From positions 7,056 through 57,866 of the forward strand of contig QKPP01000207.1 in assembly GCA_006508105.1 (NCBI GenBank): a stretch of 50,811 nt of DNA. Reading direction: 5' to 3'. The stretch comes from Myxococcales bacterium FL481 (GTDB taxonomy: Bacteria; Myxococcota_A; Polyangia; Nannocystales; Nannocystaceae). The notes under the pieces are model-generated. The model made no database searches. It was not told where the DNA came from and saw only the letters and a program-made list of their open reading frames with translations. Shown piece after piece: positions 46,111-50,811 of this stretch. Numbering within the stretch: the stretch's first letter is position 1; every line of letters starts with the position of its first letter. The position numbers and the translations under genes are program-made.

Positions 46111-47847
46111 CTAGGGGACCGCCTCGAGTACGCCCTCGGCGACGAGATCGTCCAACAATCGCCGTACATCCTCCCAGCGAAACGTCCCTTTCGCGGCCCA
46201 CAAGCGCGCCTCATCTGCCCGAAAAGTGGGCGTATGCACCAGTTTTTCGGCAAACGCCACCAAATCGGGGGTATCGAACAATAGTTCGACGCCCCCGAAA
46301 CGAACGAAGACTTCTGCCCCCCGATCGCCCGTTCGGCGCTCCCAACTGGGCACACTCGTGGCTCGCAGCACGGTCGTTTCGACCAAGATGATGGGTACGG
46401 CGACCCGTTCCCACGCGAGCCCGTCCCGGGTCGGAATCAGCGACCCGGGTATGTTCGCGCCGTGGACCCGAGTCGGGTCATTGAGCCAACCGGTGGGTAC
46501 GAGATCTCGAGCCGATCCCTCGGACCGCTCGACCGCAAAGGCGGCACGACCGGTGTCCGCCGCCGCCCGGTCGCCGCGCGCCCGGGCGACCGACGCGTGC
46601 AACGCTCGACCCGCGCCCTCAAGCTCACCGAAGAACTCGGAGACGGTCGTCCCCGCGCCGGCGACCAGGCGCACAAACGCGTCGTTGTCCCGCTCCTGGG
46701 TGCCCAGGACCGAACGAGCCCGCCAAAAATAAGTGTCCCGACTCGCGTTCATGTCATAAAAGCCGAGCAAGAACTTGTACTGGGCGGCGTACTCGGCTCG
46801 ATAGCGGCGCTCAAACCACGCCAGGCAGGTGGACTCGTCGACGGTGCCGGCCCGACAGGTGTTGACGACCCGGGCCGCCAACAAACCGGCGTAGGTTGCC
46901 GCGTGCACCCCGGTTGAGAATACGGGGTCGATAAAACACGCCGCATCGCCGACGAGCATCATCCCCGGCACGGCCAAGCGATCTGCACAGTACGAATAGT
47001 CGCGGCGAATCCGTAGTTTCCCGTAGGGACCCGTGGTGACGCGACGCGCGTCGCGGAGATACTCGGCGATCAGCGGACACTTCGCAACGAATCGCTCCAT
47101 TGCCTCCGCCCCCGACAGCTCCTGCGCCGCGTGGTGGTCGACCACCACCCCGACGCTGGTGAGCGTCGGCGACAGGGGAATATACCAAAACCAGCCGTCT
47201 TCGAATGCCACACTGAGGACATTCCCCGCATCTTCGCCGGCCAGCCGACGGCCGTTTTCGTAGTAGCCAAACAGTGCACAGTTGCGAAAAAACTCGGAGT
47301 AGTGCCGCTTGCCCACCTGAGGATGTAGACGGCTTTTGTGCCCCGATGCGTCGACCACCCAAGACGCCGTGGCGCGGTGTTCCACACCCTCGTCGTCCTC
47401 CCAGACGACGCCGCTCACCCGTCCGTCGTCGCGCACGACGCGATGCACGGTCGCTCCCTGCCTGACCTGCACCCCCACGTCAGCGGCGTTGCGCAACAAC
47501 AACTCGTCGAAACGACTGCGTTCGACCTGCAGCGCCTCCACAAAGCCAAGCGACCGGGTGACCGACGACTGGGCAAAGTGGAACGTCCACGGCTCCTCGT
47601 CGCGACCCCACTGGAAGGTGCCCCCCCGCTTGACGGTGAAGCCCTCGGCTTGCAGCGACTGATGAACGCCGAGTAGGCGACAGATGATCTGGGTCGTGCT
47701 CGGCAGCAGCGACTCGCCAATTTGGTATCGGGGGAAGTGCTCACGCTCGAGCAACAACACGCGGCCACCACGTTTGGCCACCAACGTGGCCGCCGTCGAC
47801 CCGCCCGGGCCACCTCCCACGACGATGGCGTCGTACTCGGGCGCCAT
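46111..47847 (-). CDS. Flavin-dependent halogenase (FAD-binding, CmlS/PltA-like)
   Basis: A 578-residue flavoprotein. The N-terminal dinucleotide motif is V-V-G-G-G-P-G-G-S-T-A-A, with E-R-E-H-F-P-R-Y-Q-I-G-E-S-L following. That P-R-x-x-I-G-E-S form is characteristic of the halogenase branch. A W-F-W-Y-I-P motif corresponds to the G-W-x-W-x-I-P signature of flavin halogenases. The late FAD motif is M-L-V-G-D-A-A-C-F-I-D-P-V-F-S-T-G-V. The C-terminal 150 residues end in a winged-helix-like segment, W-E-D-V-R-R-L-L. Free-standing phenolic-substrate halogenases such as CmlS and CndH share this plan. A chlorinated or brominated metabolite is inferred, not shown. It starts 9 bp after the M16-like gene. 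Confidence 0.88.
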   Translation of the reverse strand: MAPEYDAIVVGGGPGGSTAATLVAKRGGRVLLLEREHFPRYQIGESLLPSTTQIICRLLGVHQSLQAEGFTVKRGGTFQWGRDEEPWTFHFAQSSVTRSLGFVEALQVERSRFDELLLRNAADVGVQVRQGATVHRVVRDDGRVSGVVWEDDEGVEHRATASWVVDASGHKSRLHPQVGKRHYSEFFRNCALFGYYENGRRLAGEDAGNVLSVAFEDGWFWYIPLSPTLTSVGVVVDHHAAQELSGAEAMERFVAKCPLIAEYLRDARRVTTGPYGKLRIRRDYSYCADRLAVPGMMLVGDAACFIDPVFSTGVHAATYAGLLAARVVNTCRAGTVDESTCLAWFERRYRAEYAAQYKFLLGFYDMNASRDTYFWRARSVLGTQERDNDAFVRLVAGAGTTVSEFFGELEGAGRALHASVARARGDRAAADTGRAAFAVERSEGSARDLVPTGWLNDPTRVHGANIPGSLIPTRDGLAWERVAVPIILVETTVLRATSVPSWERRTGDRGAEVFVRFGGVELLFDTPDLVAFAEKLVHTPTFRADEARLWAAKGTFRWEDVRRLLDDLVAEGVLEAVP

Positions 47848-47856
47848 ACGTCCGAC

Positions 47857-49308
47857 CTAGTTGGCGCCCCAACGGCTGGTGACCAGCCGATTGCTGCCGC
47901 TCAGCGCTTTTTCGCCAGCCGCGTCCAACCCCGCCACCGACCACGTCCAGCCCGGGTCGCTCTGTGCGGGGTGCAGCCACTGGCGCATCCACTGCTGCAA
48001 CTGCTCGGGGGAGATGGCCATCATGCCCTCGGCCTCGCGAGCCAATGCTCGCACGATCTCCGGGTCGGAAACCGCCAGATCCAACGATTCGGACCACAAC
48101 GCGGTCCAGTCCTCGCCGGCCAGACTGTGCTCGACCAACCGCGCCCCCAGCCATAGTCGCGCGGCTTGGGTCAGCCGGCCCCGAGTCTGCTGCGTCTCGG
48201 CAAAACTGGTCAGCGCGCGCAGCGTCCGAGCGATTCCCGCGGGGACGTCACGGTCGAGCAGCGGCACGCGGACCAAGAACACGGCCCGGTCGCCGACGAG
48301 CTCCAGTCGAGCATCAATGGACTCTTGCACCACCCGTTGCGCCAGCCGGGCCATCGCGCGATCGGCCGCAGTCGGGGTCGGCACCACCCGGCCCAAGACC
48401 AAGGTCGGGCGTCCGCCCGAGACATCCACGTCCGGCTCGACCACGTGCAGATCGGCCTGGCCCGACCCAGCGAGGCGACCGCGGACCGATGGGAGGACCC
48501 CAAGCTCGCCACGCAGACGCTCAACCGCGCTGACCCCCGTGGGCCCGCCGCTACGCGGCGCGATCCAATCGCGGGCCAATGCGCCGAGTGTCTCGCCCGA
48601 GGCCATCGCCGTTTGGCTCGAGTGCACCACCACGACGGCGCGACGCGGATCGACCAACACCGGCCAGTCGATCGGCCGGTTCCCTTCGATCAACTCCGCG
48701 CGCGAGGCCAGCTGCGTGCCGGAGCGAAGGCCCAACAACCGGCAAGTCACATCCACCGCGGCCACCTCAGCGTGCCGCGGCACGTGAAACCGCTTGACGG
48801 CCCAGCCTTGCGCGCGGGCTCGCTGCCGGTCCGACGGCGCGGTAGCGAACACGCTGGCCAGCTTGGTGAGCACCCGCTCGAGACTCGAGTTGGGGCCCGA
48901 GAGCGCCACCTCAAGCCGTCCCGGCGAGAGATCGACGCGAACGTCGACCGAGTTGCGCTTGAGCGCCGGTGCCAGTCGCACCTCGAACACGCGCGCCCAC
49001 CACAGCACTTCGCTCGCGCGCAGGAGCTTCCCATCGCCGTCGCGCGTGGGGAGGAACACACGAACGTGAAAGCCCGTCGTGTCCGATTCGTGCTGCCAAT
49101 AAACCAGGGCCTGATTGTCGAGCTCGGCCCGGACCGGCGCCGGCCAAGTGGGCGCGTCGTGGACCCCCGCCTCGTCGTCTCCGTCATCCGAAAGCGGCGC
49201 AAACACGACCGGAGGCAACGTGTCGCGGCGTTTGCAGCTCCCCCCTCCGAGCAGGCTCGCCAGGCCCAGGCCGCACAGCAGCGTCCATCGCCCACGACTT
49301 CGGCTCAT
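47857..49308 (-). CDS. M16-peptidase-like protein, catalytically degenerate, probable lipoprotein
   Basis: The ATG at 49308 overlaps the upstream stop as ATGA. The 483-residue product starts with basic residues and L-L-C-G-L-G-L-A-S-L-L-G-G-G-S-C, a signal peptide with a loose lipobox. The fold resembles M16 (insulinase/PqqF/processing-peptidase) subunits. There is a first-strand pattern, L-D-N-Q-A-L-V-Y-W-Q, and an L-L-R-A-S-E-V-L-W-W-A helix. A helical C-terminal half with W-M-R-Q-W-L follows. The H-x-x-E-H zinc motif is absent. It is likely the non-catalytic partner of a heterodimer in the periplasm. It lies 9 bp upstream of the halogenase. Confidence 0.7.
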   Translation of the reverse strand: MSRSRGRWTLLCGLGLASLLGGGSCKRRDTLPPVVFAPLSDDGDDEAGVHDAPTWPAPVRAELDNQALVYWQHESDTTGFHVRVFLPTRDGDGKLLRASEVLWWARVFEVRLAPALKRNSVDVRVDLSPGRLEVALSGPNSSLERVLTKLASVFATAPSDRQRARAQGWAVKRFHVPRHAEVAAVDVTCRLLGLRSGTQLASRAELIEGNRPIDWPVLVDPRRAVVVVHSSQTAMASGETLGALARDWIAPRSGGPTGVSAVERLRGELGVLPSVRGRLAGSGQADLHVVEPDVDVSGGRPTLVLGRVVPTPTAADRAMARLAQRVVQESIDARLELVGDRAVFLVRVPLLDRDVPAGIARTLRALTSFAETQQTRGRLTQAARLWLGARLVEHSLAGEDWTALWSESLDLAVSDPEIVRALAREAEGMMAISPEQLQQWMRQWLHPAQSDPGWTWSVAGLDAAGEKALSGSNRLVTSRWGAN

Positions 49309-50811
49309 CGACCCCTCTTGCCAGCCGGGGCGGGAACCAACCGCACCGCGTGGGCACTCGTCCAGTCCTCGACTGACACGACGCCGGTCATCGCGTCGAG
49401 TGAAGCCAAGGCGGCGTCCCCCGTCAACGCGGCGAGAGGAACCGCCGGGCCGGGCGCCTCGGCATCGCTCGGCGCGGCCGCGGTGGGCCAGTTTGGTTGG
49501 ACCCGCGCGAGCGTGGTGGCAAGATCCAAGGGAAGCCGCCGATCGTAGGCCAACGCCGCGCGCCGCTTGACTCGATGTCGGTCGAGCGCCCGCCGCCCAC
49601 GACCTCGGCTCAAACGGCGGACGCGTTGATCCAGCGTCGCGCGGGCGTTTGGACTGCCGGTGACCCGCACCAGGACCACCCGGCGGGTCGGATCGTCGGT
49701 CACCGCACAACGCACGCCCACGCGTTTGGGCTCATCCCGGGCGCGCTTGAGTCGATTGAGCGCGTCGCAGAACGTTCGCGCCCCACCCTCTGCCCCGGGT
49801 CTCGCGGAGACCGGCCAAACGAAGGACTCGCCCCGACCACGGCCCCCGGGAATCTCACGCGACTGGCTCGGCTCCGGGGGGCTCACGGCCGGCGGCGAGG
49901 CGGGACCGAGCGGGAGATCGACGAACAGCGGTCGCACGCGCTGAGCCGTGCGCTGCGGGTCGCCCGGAGCGACCACCACCAAGGTGGCGCGCGCATAGTT
50001 GAACAGACGCTGCAACTGGGCGGAGATCTGACCGTCGACCATGCCGCGCAAGGCCTCGAGTCGCGCGCTGGTCAGGCGGTGGCCGTCGTGCGCCAAACCC
50101 TGGTCGTCCCAGGCGGCGGCCCACACGTCGTGGGGCACCAGCGGGTCCGGACCGCGAGCTTCGCGGGCATAGGCCAAGGACTTGAGCCACAAGTTGCGAT
50201 TGACCGTCGGCGCACGGAGCCGCTGCGATTCGACCCACAACACTCGATCGAGCTGCGACGCGGGAACGAGGCTCTCGTAGCGCACCTGGGCGGCACTGAT
50301 CGCCAGGCCGGCCCACCCTCCGAAGTCGTGGACAGCCGCCAACGCAGCCCCCGGTCGCAGTTCGTGGTTGCCCGCCAACAGATGGTAGGCCAGCGCCTGG
50401 ACCAGACCCGGATAGTCGGCGGGGTCGTCTCGCGTACCCGCGTCGATGCGAAGCACAACCGCCGCCACAGGGAGCGAGTCGTCACGGGCCACCAGCAATC
50501 GCAGTCCGCACGGTAAGCGCTCCTCCACGGCGATGGGCTCACCGGGCATCGGCGCGGGTCTGACCGGCGCCGTGGTGTCGGGCGAGCCCTCCTCCGGGGC
50601 GGGGACTCGCGGGGCCTCGGGCGTCGTCGCCTCCGAAGCCGCCGTTGACGAGGGGGACCCGGCAACCGTGGCGGGTGGGGACTCGCGCGCCTCGGGTGCC
50701 CCGTCGACCGGTGGCGCGGCTGATTCGCGGCTGGCGGCCGGCGGCCGCTCGCGCGTCTCGGGTGCCCCGTCGACCGGTGGCGCGGCTGATTCGCGGCTGG
50801 CGGCCGGCGGC
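49305..50811 (-). CDS. M16-peptidase-like protein with Pro/Ala-rich N-terminal repeats, 5' end beyond the window
   Basis: The frame is open from 49305 to the window edge, so the start is not seen; an internal ATG at 50549 would give only the M16 part (414 residues). The region beyond 50549 is Pro, Ala, Glu and Ser-rich, with a 22-residue repeat (V-D-G-A-P-E-T-R-E type). The M16 domain begins V-E-E-R-L-P-C-G-L-R-L-L-V and continues A-A-V-V-L-R-I-D-A-G-T-R-D. Where M16 enzymes have H-x-x-E-H it reads A-L-A-Y-H-L-L, lacking the first His and the Glu. L-W-V-E-S-Q-R-L follows. It is therefore probably inactive, paired with the next gene, and exported. Confidence 0.75.
   Translation of the reverse strand, partial: PPAASRESAAPPVDGAPETRERPPAASRESAAPPVDGAPEARESPPATVAGSPSSTAASEATTPEAPRVPAPEEGSPDTTAPVRPAPMPGEPIAVEERLPCGLRLLVARDDSLPVAAVVLRIDAGTRDDPADYPGLVQALAYHLLAGNHELRPGAALAAVHDFGGWAGLAISAAQVRYESLVPASQLDRVLWVESQRLRAPTVNRNLWLKSLAYAREARGPDPLVPHDVWAAAWDDQGLAHDGHRLTSARLEALRGMVDGQISAQLQRLFNYARATLVVVAPGDPQRTAQRVRPLFVDLPLGPASPPAVSPPEPSQSREIPGGRGRGESFVWPVSARPGAEGGARTFCDALNRLKRARDEPKRVGVRCAVTDDPTRRVVLVRVTGSPNARATLDQRVRRLSRGRGRRALDRHRVKRRAALAYDRRLPLDLATTLARVQPNWPTAAAPSDAEAPGPAVPLAALTGDAALASLDAMTGVVSVEDWTSAHAVRLVPAPAGKRGR
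50692..50811 (-). repeat. 66-bp tandem repeat encoding a 22-residue Pro/Ala-rich unit
   Basis: The bases from 50692 recur from 50758 almost unchanged, a 66-bp period that continues to the window edge. The repeat is in frame with the M16-like gene and gives a Pro/Ala/Glu/Arg unit of 22 residues. The total copy number cannot be seen here. Confidence 0.85.

Overview
The window is high-GC bacterial DNA that reads as a myxobacterium, most likely of the Nannocystineae type (Plesiocystis/Enhygromyxa/Nannocystis-like). This is inferred from gene content: lipoproteins with long Ser/Thr/Gly/Asp linkers, two Ser/Thr kinases, an RCC1/EGF-type cysteine-rich lipoprotein, a minor-pilin/PilY1 cluster, and divergent Lgt-like proteins. 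No rRNA, tRNA, phage, insertion sequence or CRISPR array was recognised.

Layout. (1) 316-2723 (+): two overlapping lipoprotein genes, a beta-propeller protein and a thioredoxin-like (TlpA/redoxin) protein. The second is split by an in-frame TGA exactly where the first active-site cysteine belongs (W-TGA-G-P-C). The frame stays open for 96 more codons, and a SECIS-like hairpin follows. I read it as a selenoprotein; this is the most unusual item in the window. (2) 2803-5228 (-): a DedA/VTT membrane protein and a HAD-IG 5'-nucleotidase. (3) 5402-18967 (-): a type IV pilus priming cluster in the order fimT/gspH, pilV, pilW, pilX-2, pilY1-2, pilX-1, pilY1-1. The pilX-pilY1 module is duplicated. 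The distal PilY1 also carries two somatomedin-B-like cysteine modules in its von Willebrand A region and a 15-Asp run in its propeller. (4) 19157-24391: a divergent Crp/Fnr regulator, a cyclophilin, a Ser/Thr kinase, a small membrane protein and a LysR regulator. (5) 24422-28831 (-): uvrA coupled to pdxA, and a zinc-ribbon/Tudor-like protein. (6) 29072-38188: a DUF3108 protein, a membrane-anchored Ser/Thr kinase, a degenerate receiver-GGDEF protein, two TM2 proteins, a gamma-carbonic anhydrase, a seven-repeat RCC1-like lipoprotein and a double-META lipoprotein. (7) 38408-44359 (+): a GH13 alpha-amylase, a LysR regulator, a methyltransferase and two tandem Lgt-like proteins. (8) 44586-50811 (-): a tight run of two degenerate M16-like proteins (the first running off the window), a flavin-dependent halogenase, an O-methyltransferase-like protein and a DUF1801 protein.

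How they work together. Region 3 supplies minor pilins and two alternative tip adhesins. The surface lipoproteins use acidic or Ser/Thr-rich stalks. Region 8 looks like a tailoring operon for a halogenated, methylated metabolite. The rest is housekeeping and signalling. Start codons were often moved inward from the longest reading frame, on the basis of domain boundaries and overlaps with the upstream gene.
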